DNA of 11,951 nt from Flavobacteriales bacterium (GTDB taxonomy: Bacteria; Bacteroidota; Bacteroidia; Flavobacteriales; UBA7430), in assembly GCA_002685115.1 (NCBI GenBank), contig NYWQ01000013.1:1-11951 (forward strand), read 5' to 3'. Under the pieces are notes generated by a model. It was not told the DNA's origin. It worked only from the letters and a program-made list of their open reading frames with translations, and made no database searches. Made by a program: the position numbers and the translations under genes. Of the stretch, positions 1 to 8,295 are shown in pieces (position 1 is the stretch's first letter; the number at the start of each line of letters is the position of its first letter).

Positions 1-2440
1 TGGGGCTTCTAAGTCCATTGTTTCCACAATTATCTGCATGTTTTGTGGTAAGGGAAAAATTTAAAGGAACATCCACTTGTTGATTTTGCCAATTTGAAGA
101 AGCTGTTTCAACAGTTCTGTAGTCTACTAAAATAGTTTCTTCACCGTTGGAGAGTTTAATCAGTAATGAATCATTCGCAGGAGCACTTACTTCGCTTATA
201 TTTTGAAACCAAGTACTGTAAGATAGAGAGACCGATTGGTAAGAACTTAAATCCATTGAGGGTGAAATAATTCTGGTAAAACCATTCGAAACATCTGAAG
301 GATTGGCTATTGATATGATTAAATCATTAGATGTTAAAGAACAAGTCGTATTGGTATTAGCCTCTAAAAGCGCAACTAATTGTATGCCGACAGAACCAGG
401 AATCGAAAAGACAGGAATTGAAACCTCATTACCAAAACTACCTCCTGAAGTTGAAAGGGGTTGCCCGGTATCCTCATTGTTGTAAATAATAACTGCCGAA
501 GCTCCTGCATTCTGGGCATTTAGTGCTTTTAAACCAAATTCACATGAACCTCTTCTTACAAGAGCAATTGCGCCTGACAAGTCTAAGGAAATGACATCAC
601 AAGCTTGAGCATTCTGGTCATCTGTATGTATTATAGACCACGATATGGGAGCATTTAAGGATCCTCCCCAATTTTGATAATCGACGGTATATTCAAACGT
701 TTGAGATTGGCCGTTATCGGTAACAAAAGCAGAAGCTCCACAGTCTGAACTTACATCTTCAGTTGGACTGTAACTTATTTCATCATTCGACAGGCTCGAG
801 GGCACAACTCTTTCCCAGGATCCGGAACTTAACGATAGATCACTCTCAATACTCCAACCCAAATCAATCGAAAAATCATCAGAATACCCATTGTCAAGCT
901 CAAAGGAGAAATCTACCATAGTACCGTCTAATGTAATTTCTGAACACATTGTTTGATACCCCCAAAGCCCTATAGAAACATTATAAGTTCCTGATATTAG
1001 GCTGTTTGAAACAAACCCATTTTGATCTGTAACTCCCTCAAAATCAAAATCATCATTATACACATGAATAGAGGCAGCAGGCAAACCCATAAAATCCAAT
1101 GCATCTACTACAGTAATCTGTACCGCATAAGTCTCAACAAGTTCTAACTGAGGCGAAAAGTTTAAAGACTCACCAGTGGTTAGGTCTACCTCAATAATGA
1201 GGTCTTGGTATCCAGGAGCACTATAAGTGACGGTATACGTACCTTGATTTGGGACACCTGACTCATACGATCCATCTATAGAAGAATAAGTAGTGAGATT
1301 CAAATCTTCAATTTGTATCATTACACCACTAATAGGAACACCCTCTATGGTAGTAACAGATCCACTAAAAAAACTTGCTGAAGTATATTTAGGCTCTAAA
1401 ACAAACAAACCATTTTCTATATCAGTTACTAAAATATTTCCCGAAGGCAGCCATGGGTATGCTCCCCACGCTCCATTAAAACCATTGCCATCATAGCCGT
1501 CTGATGTATCGTAATAGGCAACCTCTACTAAATTAGATGGATTACTTACATCAACAACAGAAAGACCATCTGCATAATAGGAAGTGACAATAAAATTACC
1601 ATCAACATGGGTATTGTGTGGGATTACATTTGTGGAACTACTCCAAGATTGAATCCTGTCTAATTCCTCAATGTTTGAAAGGTCGGAAACATCGTAAGCC
1701 GCAACATAAGCACCACTGACTTCATCCGTTGTAAAAAGGCTGTTCCCATCGTCTGAAATCCAGCAATTGTGAGAATAGGTATTTGGTGTTGGATGAGAAC
1801 CTATAATAACAGGATTTGACTTGTCAGAAACATCTATGGCAGAAAAAACACCATCATCTATAGCGCCGCCCCAAAGAGTATCTCCTCGAACCATACCGTC
1901 GTGAAGGTAGTAATCGTTAAAATAACCTAAAAACTCAGGCTCTTCTGGATTAGCAGTTAAATCGAACATAACGCAACCCCCTATTCCAAGATTAGCACCA
2001 AAAACGTATAAAACACCATTCTTATCAATAAATATATTGTGCGCTGTGGTAAAATCTAAACTGGTATTTTCAATATAGCTTGGGTTTTCATCGCCAGCAA
2101 TCACTTCAGTAAGGTTTACAATTTGCAAACCTCCTCCCGTTTCGTTAATGCAATACAGGTAATTTTCCCAAGTTTTTAAATCTCTCCAAATCGATTCATC
2201 TCCAGGGAAAAAAGCCAATTCGATTGGATTTGTTGGAATGGATACATCTACCACAGATATTCCGTTGTAAACACCAACTAAAGCATACTCCCCATCAGAA
2301 GTACTGTATCCCCATACATCACTTAACTCTTCGCTGTACTCAAAATTTGATAAGAAGTTTATATTTAAACTTTCTTGTGCTTTGATTGTAAAACCTAAGA
2401 AAATAGTAAAACACAGGAGGTAAACCTTTTGATATTTCAT
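1..2440 (-). CDS. Secreted choice-of-anchor B family protein: LVIVD-type propeller, CnaB-like and PA domains (3' end outside window)
   Basis: The frame is open without a stop from the ATG at 2440 to the left edge (813 codons), so the C-terminus is missing. Residues 1-22 form a signal peptide ending in KAQ. Residues about 40-350 hold seven repeats with cores such as GISVVDVS, GLQIVNL, GLSVVDVS and GLFVLEP, which is the LVIVD-type beta-propeller of the choice-of-anchor B family. Two carboxypeptidase-regulatory/CnaB-like beta-sandwiches follow (about 354-432 and 437-515; G-Y-x-V and dG-x-Y signatures). Residues about 516-576 and 715-813 look like two halves of a beta-sandwich module, with a protease-associated (PA) domain between them (GAIALVRRGSCEFG, 623-636; NAGASAVIIYNN, 644-655). 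No catalytic site is visible. Family knowledge suggests an exported surface or secreted protein; a T9SS C-terminal sorting domain would be expected beyond the edge, but this is inference. The ligand is unknown. No Shine-Dalgarno precedes the start; the signal peptide at once after this ATG supports it. Confidence 0.88.
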   Translation of the reverse strand, partial: MKYQKVYLLCFTIFLGFTIKAQESLNINFLSNFEYSEELSDVWGYSTSDGEYALVGVYNGISVVDVSIPTNPIELAFFPGDESIWRDLKTWENYLYCINETGGGLQIVNLTEVIAGDENPSYIENTSLDFTTAHNIFIDKNGVLYVFGANLGIGGCVMFDLTANPEEPEFLGYFNDYYLHDGMVRGDTLWGGAIDDGVFSAIDVSDKSNPVIIGSHPTPNTYSHNCWISDDGNSLFTTDEVSGAYVAAYDVSDLSNIEELDRIQSWSSSTNVIPHNTHVDGNFIVTSYYADGLSVVDVSNPSNLVEVAYYDTSDGYDGNGFNGAWGAYPWLPSGNILVTDIENGLFVLEPKYTSASFFSGSVTTIEGVPISGVMIQIEDLNLTTYSSIDGSYESGVPNQGTYTVTYSAPGYQDLIIEVDLTTGESLNFSPQLELVETYAVQITVVDALDFMGLPAASIHVYNDDFDFEGVTDQNGFVSNSLISGTYNVSIGLWGYQTMCSEITLDGTMVDFSFELDNGYSDDFSIDLGWSIESDLSLSSGSWERVVPSSLSNDEISYSPTEDVSSDCGASAFVTDNGQSQTFEYTVDYQNWGGSLNAPISWSIIHTDDQNAQACDVISLDLSGAIALVRRGSCEFGLKALNAQNAGASAVIIYNNEDTGQPLSTSGGSFGNEVSIPVFSIPGSVGIQLVALLEANTNTTCSLTSNDLIISIANPSDVSNGFTRIISPSMDLSSYQSVSLSYSTWFQNISEVSAPANDSLLIKLSNGEETILVDYRTVETASSNWQNQQVDVPLNFSLTTKHADNCGNNGLRSP

Positions 2441-2494
2441 AAAAATTAATAAATCGTTAAATGTTAAGACACTTTTCTAAACAAAACTTGTTGA

Positions 2495-2527
2495 CAAGAA
2501 TAATGCCTAAATCAGAATACCCACAAA
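2495..2527 (-). promoter_or_regulatory. Candidate Bacteroidota-type promoter for the propeller gene
   Basis: On the minus strand a TTTG (2524-2527) is followed after 21 bases by TATTCTTG (2495-2502). This matches seven of eight positions of the Bacteroidota -7 consensus TAnnTTTG, with an accepted -33/-7 spacing. It predicts transcription starting near 2488 and a leader of about 48 bases. The sequence is AT-rich, so chance matches are likely; this is only a candidate. Confidence 0.33.
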
Positions 2528-2556
2528 TTTTAAATTAAAACAATTTAATCCCACAA
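2520..2556. repeat. Direct repeat of TTGTGGG, 30 bases apart, upstream of the propeller gene
   Basis: The heptamer CCCACAA (TTGTGGG on the minus strand) occurs at 2520-2526 and again at 2550-2556. Between them lies an AT-rich inverted repeat, ATTAAA-TTGT-TTTAAT on the minus strand. The copy nearer the gene overlaps the proposed -33 element. The 30-base period is close to three helical turns, so a paired regulator site is possible. The inverted repeat might instead act as a weak end signal for parC. Neither role is shown. Confidence 0.3.
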
Positions 2557-2617
2557 GGAATTTTACTTACTTTTATTTTGACACACTATTCGAAAAACTC
2601 AGGGTAACAAAAGACAA

Positions 2618-5215
2618 TTAAAAATCCAAAATTATCTGCGACTGAGTATCTTCATCCTCATTATCAGATGCTTCTTCAGGTTTTGGTGTATCAACGGTTG
2701 GCTCAAGAGATTCTACTAAGTTTATAGACTTTACTTTATACGTAGTTAGGGTGTTTCCCTGAGCTTTAAGACCTTTCACAGCTATGAATTCCTCAAAATT
2801 AATTTGCTCGTTCGGTCTTTGATCCTTATTTCGCTCTTTCGTAAATTCTATTTCGGCTACAGGAATTGGATCGGTGGAAACGACTTCCAAATAAGAGCCT
2901 TCGCTGCTGGAAATGAAATTTACTTTTTTATCTGAAGCTTCTATCATAAAGCGTTTTACATAGTACTTCGATTTGGATCCGTCCCAATAAATGACACTGA
3001 CAGGTTTTTTAGGATGGAATTTTTCGAGTACAACCATATCCTCAGGAAAGTGAGTGCTCAGATCGAAGCCTAGCAATTGGTATTCTCCGGACTGAGAAAC
3101 AATAAGAATTTTATCGTCTCCAGCGAACTCTCCAAGGAGCTCTCCCCTTTCATCTATATTTAAACGTTGTACTGTATCGTCAAACCAAATTTTTTGAGCA
3201 GCCAAAGTAGAAACTCCTTTAGATTTTAGTTCTACCTTACTAATAGGGTGTTTGGAAACGATATTTCCTTTAGAGCCTCTACCTTTGATTGCTAAATCTG
3301 CAAAATCGATATCGAATTTTAGTTTACGTGCTTTAACTTGAGATTTTAAAGCAATGGAAACCACCTCAGCTTCGCCATTTGGATTGGCAGAGAAATGATA
3401 AATTTTTGATGCTTTATTCCCGGCTGTTAAATCATATTCTTTGTCGCGCGTAATACTTTTAACAGGGAAACGCTTCATGAAGGTATTTCCTTGTTTCCCA
3501 TCTCGATAAATTAAGTTATAAATAGTGCGAACGTCGTTCTTTTTAAATAAAGCAATGTGAATAACCCCTTTACCAATAAAGGTTTTTGTCGAAACACGCG
3601 TAATCATCATTTTCCCATCGTTTCTAAAAATAATTACATCGTCAATATCAGAGCAATCGCAAACAAATTCATTTTTACGAAGAGACGTTCCAATAAATCC
3701 TTCTTCTTTATTGATGTAAAGTTTCTGATTTCTGATAGCAACTTTGGATGCTACAATAGTCTCAAATGTTCTAATTTCTGTTTTACGAGTTCGACCTTCT
3801 TTGTATTTCTTTTTTAAGCCTTTAAAATAATCTACAGCGTAGTCAATCAAATTAGCCAATTTATTTTTTAGATCTGCAATTGCATCTTCAATTTTCTTTA
3901 GATTTTCATTGGCTTTGTCTAAATCAAATTTTGAAATTCGTTTTATTTTTATTTCTGTTAAACGAACTATATCTTCGTCTGTCACCGATTCTTTTAAATG
4001 TTTTATATGAGGTTTGAGACCCGTTCTAATGGCTTCTATAACGGCATCCCAGGTTTCACACTCTTCTATATCTCTGTATATTTTATTCTCAATAAAAATA
4101 CGTTCCAACGAAGCAAAATGCCATAAGGCTTGCTGTTCTGCTAACAATATTTCCAACTCGGCTTTAAGTAATTCTAGAGAATGAGCTGTAGATTGCTTCA
4201 GAATGTCTGAAACGGTTAAGAAATAAGGTTTGTCATTTTTGATGATGCATGCGTTTGGTGAAATAGAGATTTCACAATCGGAAAAAGCATACAAGGCGTC
4301 TATGGTTTTATCTGGAGAAACTCCAGCCGGAAGATGAATAAGGATTTCTACAAACTCAGCGGTGTTGTCCTCAATCTTTTTAATTTTAATTTTCCCTTTG
4401 TCATTAGCCTTAATAACAGAGTCTATTAATGTTGAAGTAGTGGTGGCGAATGGAAGTTCTGTAATTTTTAATAATTTGGCATCAACTTGCTCAATACGTG
4501 CACGAACTTTTATTTTACCCCCCCTTTGACCATCGTTGTATTGAGAAAAGTCTGCAATTCCTCCAGTCGGAAAATCTGGATAAACTTTCAAACCTCTACC
4601 TCTTAAAACAGAAATAGATGCATCAATTAATTCTATAAAATTATGAGGCATTATTTTGGTAGATAAACCCACCGCAATTCCTTCTACACCCTGAGCTAAA
4701 AGCAAAGGAAATTTAACAGGAAGCGTAACAGGTTCTTTCGAACGACCGTCGTAGGTTGGAATCCATTCAGTTATTTTTGAATTAAAGACGACTTCTAAGG
4801 CAAATTTAGACAAACGAGATTCAATGTATCGAGGTGCTGCAGCTCGATCTCCCGTTAAGATATTTCCCCAATTTCCTTGCATGTCAATAAGCAAGTCTTT
4901 TTGCCCCATATTCACCAAAGCATCTCCAATAGAAGCATCACCGTGAGGATGATACTTCATGGTATTTCCTATTACGTTGGCTACTTTATTGTAACGGCCA
5001 TCATCCATTTCTTTTAAAGAATGAAGAATTCGTCGTTGTACAGGCTTTAATCCATCGTGAATATCAGGGACTGCTCTTTCTAGAATCACATAAGAGGCGT
5101 AATCCAAAAACCAGCTTTGGTACATCCCATCAACCTGAATTACAGAGCCAACTTCTTGTTCTTCCTGTCCTTCTTCACTGAAGTTATTTTCAGAATTCTC
5201 AATTTCTTCACTCAT
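2618..5215 (-). CDS. parC: DNA topoisomerase IV subunit A
   Basis: This is the DNA breakage-rejoining subunit of topoisomerase IV, the type IIA enzyme that decatenates daughter chromosomes and relaxes supercoils with ParE. The 865-residue protein has the family start (GLKPVQRRIL, 55-64), the QRDR segment HPHGDASIGDAL (89-100) and the catalytic tyrosine in AAAPRYIESR (Tyr130). Residues about 425-475 are helical and charged, fitting the coiled-coil gate arm, and from about 485 onward comes the beta-pinwheel C-terminal domain. No intact GyrA box (QRRGGRGKG) is present; only KGRGSKGN at 644-651 resembles it. That and the adjacent parE favour ParC over GyrA. The tail (about 842-865) is strongly acidic and ends in ILDF. 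The position equivalent to E. coli GyrA Ser83 is Ala94, while the Asp87 equivalent is Asp98. The start lies two bases after the parE stop, with an SD-like AAGGAG ten bases upstream, so coupled translation is likely. Confidence 0.93.
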   Translation of the reverse strand: MSEEIENSENNFSEEGQEEQEVGSVIQVDGMYQSWFLDYASYVILERAVPDIHDGLKPVQRRILHSLKEMDDGRYNKVANVIGNTMKYHPHGDASIGDALVNMGQKDLLIDMQGNWGNILTGDRAAAPRYIESRLSKFALEVVFNSKITEWIPTYDGRSKEPVTLPVKFPLLLAQGVEGIAVGLSTKIMPHNFIELIDASISVLRGRGLKVYPDFPTGGIADFSQYNDGQRGGKIKVRARIEQVDAKLLKITELPFATTTSTLIDSVIKANDKGKIKIKKIEDNTAEFVEILIHLPAGVSPDKTIDALYAFSDCEISISPNACIIKNDKPYFLTVSDILKQSTAHSLELLKAELEILLAEQQALWHFASLERIFIENKIYRDIEECETWDAVIEAIRTGLKPHIKHLKESVTDEDIVRLTEIKIKRISKFDLDKANENLKKIEDAIADLKNKLANLIDYAVDYFKGLKKKYKEGRTRKTEIRTFETIVASKVAIRNQKLYINKEEGFIGTSLRKNEFVCDCSDIDDVIIFRNDGKMMITRVSTKTFIGKGVIHIALFKKNDVRTIYNLIYRDGKQGNTFMKRFPVKSITRDKEYDLTAGNKASKIYHFSANPNGEAEVVSIALKSQVKARKLKFDIDFADLAIKGRGSKGNIVSKHPISKVELKSKGVSTLAAQKIWFDDTVQRLNIDERGELLGEFAGDDKILIVSQSGEYQLLGFDLSTHFPEDMVVLEKFHPKKPVSVIYWDGSKSKYYVKRFMIEASDKKVNFISSSEGSYLEVVSTDPIPVAEIEFTKERNKDQRPNEQINFEEFIAVKGLKAQGNTLTTYKVKSINLVESLEPTVDTPKPEEASDNEDEDTQSQIILDF

Positions 5216-5217
5216 AA

Positions 5218-7062
5218 CTACTCTACTCCTTTTTCAACACGAAGGTTGTCAATAATAAACTGTTGCCGATCGGGTGTGTTTTTGCCCATATAAAACTTCA
5301 ACATCTCTGCTATAGTTTGTTCTTTACCAATCATTACTGGCTCTAAACGGATGTCTTCTCCAATAAATCCTTTAAATTCATTTGGAGAAATCTCGCCCAA
5401 ACCTTTGAATCGTGTAATTTCCAACTTCCCTTTAAGTTGTTCCATTGCTGAGAGTTTTTCTTCTTGGTTGTAGCAATAGATCGTTTCCTTTTTGTTGCGA
5501 ACTCTAAACAAAGGGGTTTGAAGGATATACAAATGACTTTCGCGAATTAGTTCTGGAAAAAATTGTAAAAAAAAGGTGATCAATAACAGGCGAATATGCA
5601 TACCGTCAACATCTGCATCGGTAGCTATTACAACGTTGTTGTAACGTAAATCTTCTAGACCATTTTCTATATTTAATGCAGCTTGAATTAGGTTAAACTC
5701 TTCGTTTTCATAAACAATTTTTTTAGTTAACCCAAAGGAGTTTAAAGGCTTTCCTTTCAAACTAAATACAGCTTGAGTATTTACGTCACGAGATTTAGTG
5801 ATGGATCCACTGGCAGAGTCACCCTCAGTAATAAAAAGCGTTGACTCTAAATGACGTTCTTTTTTAAATTCATTGTAATGAACTCGGCAATCTCGGAGTT
5901 TCTTATTGTGTAAATTTGACTTTTTTGCTCTTTCTCTACTTAGTTTTTTAATCCCCGCGAGGTCTTTTCTTTCTCGCTCTGCCAATAATATTTTCTTCTG
6001 AAAGGCATCTGCAACTTCAGGGTTTTTATGCAGGTAATTATCGAGCTGAATTTTTACAAAATCATTAATAAAAGTTCTAACCGTAGGTAAGCCAGGCCCC
6101 ATGTCGGCTGAGCCTAACTTTGTCTTAGTTTGCGATTCAAATACAGGCTCAATTACTTTTACACTAATCGCAGCATTTATAGATTGTCTTATATCAGAGG
6201 AATCGTAATTTTTACCATAATATTCTCGAATGGTTTTCACAACAGCCTCACGCAAGGCAGCTTGATGTGTACCTCCCATTGTGGTGTTTTGTCCATTTAC
6301 GAATGAATGGTAGGATTCGCCGTATTGATTTCGCATATGCGTCATAGCTATCTCAATATCATCTCCCTTTAAATGGATTATTGGGTAGTGCGTAGTTCCT
6401 TTTTCGATCTCATTATCCAGTAAATCAAAGAGTCCGTTTTCCGATTGAAACTTTTCACCATTGTAAACCATGGTAAGTCCGTTATTCAAATAGGCGTAAT
6501 GCCACATCATCTTCTCAACGTACTCATTTACGTATCTAAAGTTGCCAAAAATACTTTCATCAGGTATAAAAGAAACTCTTGTTCCTTTTCTTACGGAAGA
6601 CTCTTGAATTTCTTCATCTAAAGCAACTTTACCCTTATGAAATTCTACAACTTTTGTTTGTCCACCTCTAACCGATTGAACCTTAAAATAATCAGAAAGT
6701 GCATTTACAGCTTTGGTACCCACACCATTTAATCCAATTGACTTTTTAAATGCCTTTGAATCGTATTTACCACCTGTATTAATTTTAGAAACACAATCTA
6801 TAACTTTACCAAGAGGAATACCTCTTCCATAATCTCTAATAGTAACCTTTTTTCCTCTGACGCTGACTTCTATATTTTTACCATACCCCATCACATATTC
6901 ATCAATACAGTTGTCAACAACTTCTTTTAGAAGAATGTATATGCCATCATCATGAGAACTTCCGTCTCCTAGTTTACCAATATACATCCCAGGACGCAAA
7001 CGAATGTGTTCTTTCCAGTCTAACGACCTTATGCTATCCTCTGTGTATTGATTCTCTGCCAT
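5218..7062 (-). CDS. parE: DNA topoisomerase IV subunit B (ATPase)
   Basis: ParE is the ATP-binding subunit that drives strand passage in topoisomerase IV. The 614 residues are close to the usual ParE length and lack the large insert of proteobacterial GyrB. The GHKL ATPase domain shows the family opening RLRPGMYIG (21-29), KEVVDN with catalytic Glu47 and Mg-binding Asn51, RDYGRGIP (76-83) and the glycine-rich [14 protein letters not shown] (110-123). A transducer domain follows to about 390. The TOPRIM domain carries TEGDSASGS (412-420, Glu413), SLKGKPLNS (434-442) and TDADVDG (481-487) with the metal-binding aspartates. RFKGLGE (551-557) and MGKNTPDRQ (592-600) close the conserved C-terminus. 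I prefer ParE over GyrB because of the adjacent A subunit without a GyrA box. It starts only 20 bases beyond the T-tract of a terminator-like hairpin, so its promoter must overlap or lie upstream of that element. A TAAAATTG at 7170-7177 is one weak -7 candidate. Confidence 0.93.
   Translation of the reverse strand: MAENQYTEDSIRSLDWKEHIRLRPGMYIGKLGDGSSHDDGIYILLKEVVDNCIDEYVMGYGKNIEVSVRGKKVTIRDYGRGIPLGKVIDCVSKINTGGKYDSKAFKKSIGLNGVGTKAVNALSDYFKVQSVRGGQTKVVEFHKGKVALDEEIQESSVRKGTRVSFIPDESIFGNFRYVNEYVEKMMWHYAYLNNGLTMVYNGEKFQSENGLFDLLDNEIEKGTTHYPIIHLKGDDIEIAMTHMRNQYGESYHSFVNGQNTTMGGTHQAALREAVVKTIREYYGKNYDSSDIRQSINAAISVKVIEPVFESQTKTKLGSADMGPGLPTVRTFINDFVKIQLDNYLHKNPEVADAFQKKILLAERERKDLAGIKKLSRERAKKSNLHNKKLRDCRVHYNEFKKERHLESTLFITEGDSASGSITKSRDVNTQAVFSLKGKPLNSFGLTKKIVYENEEFNLIQAALNIENGLEDLRYNNVVIATDADVDGMHIRLLLITFFLQFFPELIRESHLYILQTPLFRVRNKKETIYCYNQEEKLSAMEQLKGKLEITRFKGLGEISPNEFKGFIGEDIRLEPVMIGKEQTIAEMLKFYMGKNTPDRQQFIIDNLRVEKGVE
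5226..5231 (-). promoter_or_regulatory. Shine-Dalgarno-like site for parC inside the end of parE
   Basis: AAGGAG on the minus strand lies 10 bases before the parC ATG, within the last codons of parE (Lys-Gly-Val-Glu). It is the only start in the window with a clear SD match; the others have A/T-rich leaders. It supports the ATG at 5215 and fits translational coupling. Because it also encodes protein, it may be partly coincidental. Confidence 0.42.
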
Positions 7063-7082
7063 TTTAATAAATATGGTTAAAC

Positions 7083-7110
7083 AAAAAAAAGCAGTATAGG
7101 AAACTATACT
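7083..7110 (-). terminator. Intrinsic terminator between ychF and parE
   Basis: On the minus strand AGTATAG-TTTC-CTATACT forms a perfect 7-bp stem with a 4-base loop (arms 7104-7110 and 7093-7099). GC and then eight Ts (7083-7090) follow. The T-run lies only on the minus-strand side, so it acts in the gene direction. It is 75 bases after the ychF stop, which makes it the expected end of the ychF transcript. It is also just before the parE start and could instead work as an attenuator in a parE leader. The 122-base gap also contains a near-palindrome, CGTTTAAAACG, at 7148-7158. Confidence 0.75.
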
Positions 7111-7184
7111 ACTTTCTAAAAATACTTATTTAAGGATAAACTATTGACGTTTAAAACGAAAGCTCTAAACAATTTTATCAACAA

Positions 7185-8276
7185 TTACACATTGAATCTA
7201 AAGTGCATTATATCGCCATCTTGAACAATGTATTCCTTGCCCTCGACAGCTAACTTACCCGCCTCTTTACAGGCTAATTCAGAGCCTAAAGCCACGTAAT
7301 CATCGTATTTAATTACTTCAGCCCTAATAAAACCTTTTTCAAAATCTGTATGTATAACACCTGCGGCCTGAGGTGCCGTAAAACCTTCCTTAATAGTCCA
7401 TGCTCTAACCTCTTTCACCCCTGCCGTAAAATACGTTTGTAAATTTAGCAAAGTATACGCAGTACGAATCACCTTTTTTACGCCGGGCTCTTCTAAGCCC
7501 ATATCGCTTAAAAACTCTTGGCGTTCTTCAAAGGTTTCTAGCTCCATAATATCTGCCTCCATACCTGCTGCAATAATGAGCATTTCTGAATCTTCATTCT
7601 TTATGGCTTCTCGAACAGCATCTACATATGCATTGCCATCATTCGCATCGTTTTCATTTACATTGCAAATGTACAATATAGGCTTATCGGTTAAGAGCAT
7701 TAAATCTTCAACTACTTCCTTTTCTTTAGCCGTTAAGTCGATTGAACGAGCAGACAAACCAGATTCAAAGTGAGCTTTATACTTTTCAAGAATTGAGAGA
7801 TGTTTGGCTGCTTCCTTATCTCCAGTTCTTGTTTTTTTCTTGGTCGTTTCGATTTTCTTTTCTACGGATTCCAGATCTTTAATTTGCAGTTCAATATCTA
7901 TGGTTTCTTTATCTCGAACCGGATTAATCGTTTCATCTACGTGGGTGATGTTGTCGTTATCAAAACAACGTAAAACGTGAATAATGGCTTGCGTTTCTCT
8001 TATGTTTGCTAAAAACTTATTCCCCAAACCTTCGCCCTTACTCGCTCCACGTACCAAACCAGCAATGTCTACAATTTCAACAATTGCTTGATGCATTTTC
8101 TCCGGCTTTACAAGTTCTTCCAGCTTGGCCATTCTGTCATCTGGAACAGGTATTACGCCAACGTTGGGCTCAATGGTAGCAAAAGGATAGTTTGCTGCTA
8201 GGGCTTTTGCATTAGACAAACAATTAAATAAAGTTGATTTACCAACGTTAGGCAATCCGACAATTCCACATTTCAT
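7185..8276 (-). CDS. ychF: Ribosome-associated ATPase YchF (OLA1/Obg family)
   Basis: YchF is a conserved TRAFAC-class P-loop protein that binds ribosomes and prefers ATP to GTP; in other bacteria it is linked to stress response and translation start-site choice. The 363-residue product equals the E. coli length. G1 is GLPNVGKST (7-15), G3 is DIAGLVRGA (70-78), and the G4 position reads NVNE (205-208) in place of NKxD, the hallmark of the ATP-preferring YchF group. A charged helical insertion (about 130-170) forms the family coiled coil. The C-terminal TGS domain starts near 278 and includes GVIHTDFEKGFIRAEVI (306-322). An upstream in-frame ATG at 8312 would add 12 residues. I reject it because the family begins at MKCGIVGLPNVGKST and because 8312 lies upstream of the likely -7 box at 8296-8303. 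The gene appears monocistronic, with its own promoter and terminator. Confidence 0.97.
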   Translation of the reverse strand: MKCGIVGLPNVGKSTLFNCLSNAKALAANYPFATIEPNVGVIPVPDDRMAKLEELVKPEKMHQAIVEIVDIAGLVRGASKGEGLGNKFLANIRETQAIIHVLRCFDNDNITHVDETINPVRDKETIDIELQIKDLESVEKKIETTKKKTRTGDKEAAKHLSILEKYKAHFESGLSARSIDLTAKEKEVVEDLMLLTDKPILYICNVNENDANDGNAYVDAVREAIKNEDSEMLIIAAGMEADIMELETFEERQEFLSDMGLEEPGVKKVIRTAYTLLNLQTYFTAGVKEVRAWTIKEGFTAPQAAGVIHTDFEKGFIRAEVIKYDDYVALGSELACKEAGKLAVEGKEYIVQDGDIMHFRFNV

Positions 8277-8295
8277 AAATAAATTTTTAAGTGAG

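Noticed and set aside
303..485. Plus-strand open frame opposite the propeller gene
   Set aside because: It is antisense to a continuous 813-codon frame with recognisable domains, has no recognisable product and no start signals.
3557..3817. Plus-strand open frame opposite parC
   Set aside because: Antisense to the conserved parC sequence; low-complexity, with no family likeness.
2618..7062. Reading the two topoisomerase genes as gyrA/gyrB
   Set aside because: The A subunit lacks an intact GyrA box and the adjacent parE-parC order and lengths fit topoisomerase IV; a whole-genome check for separate gyr genes would settle it.
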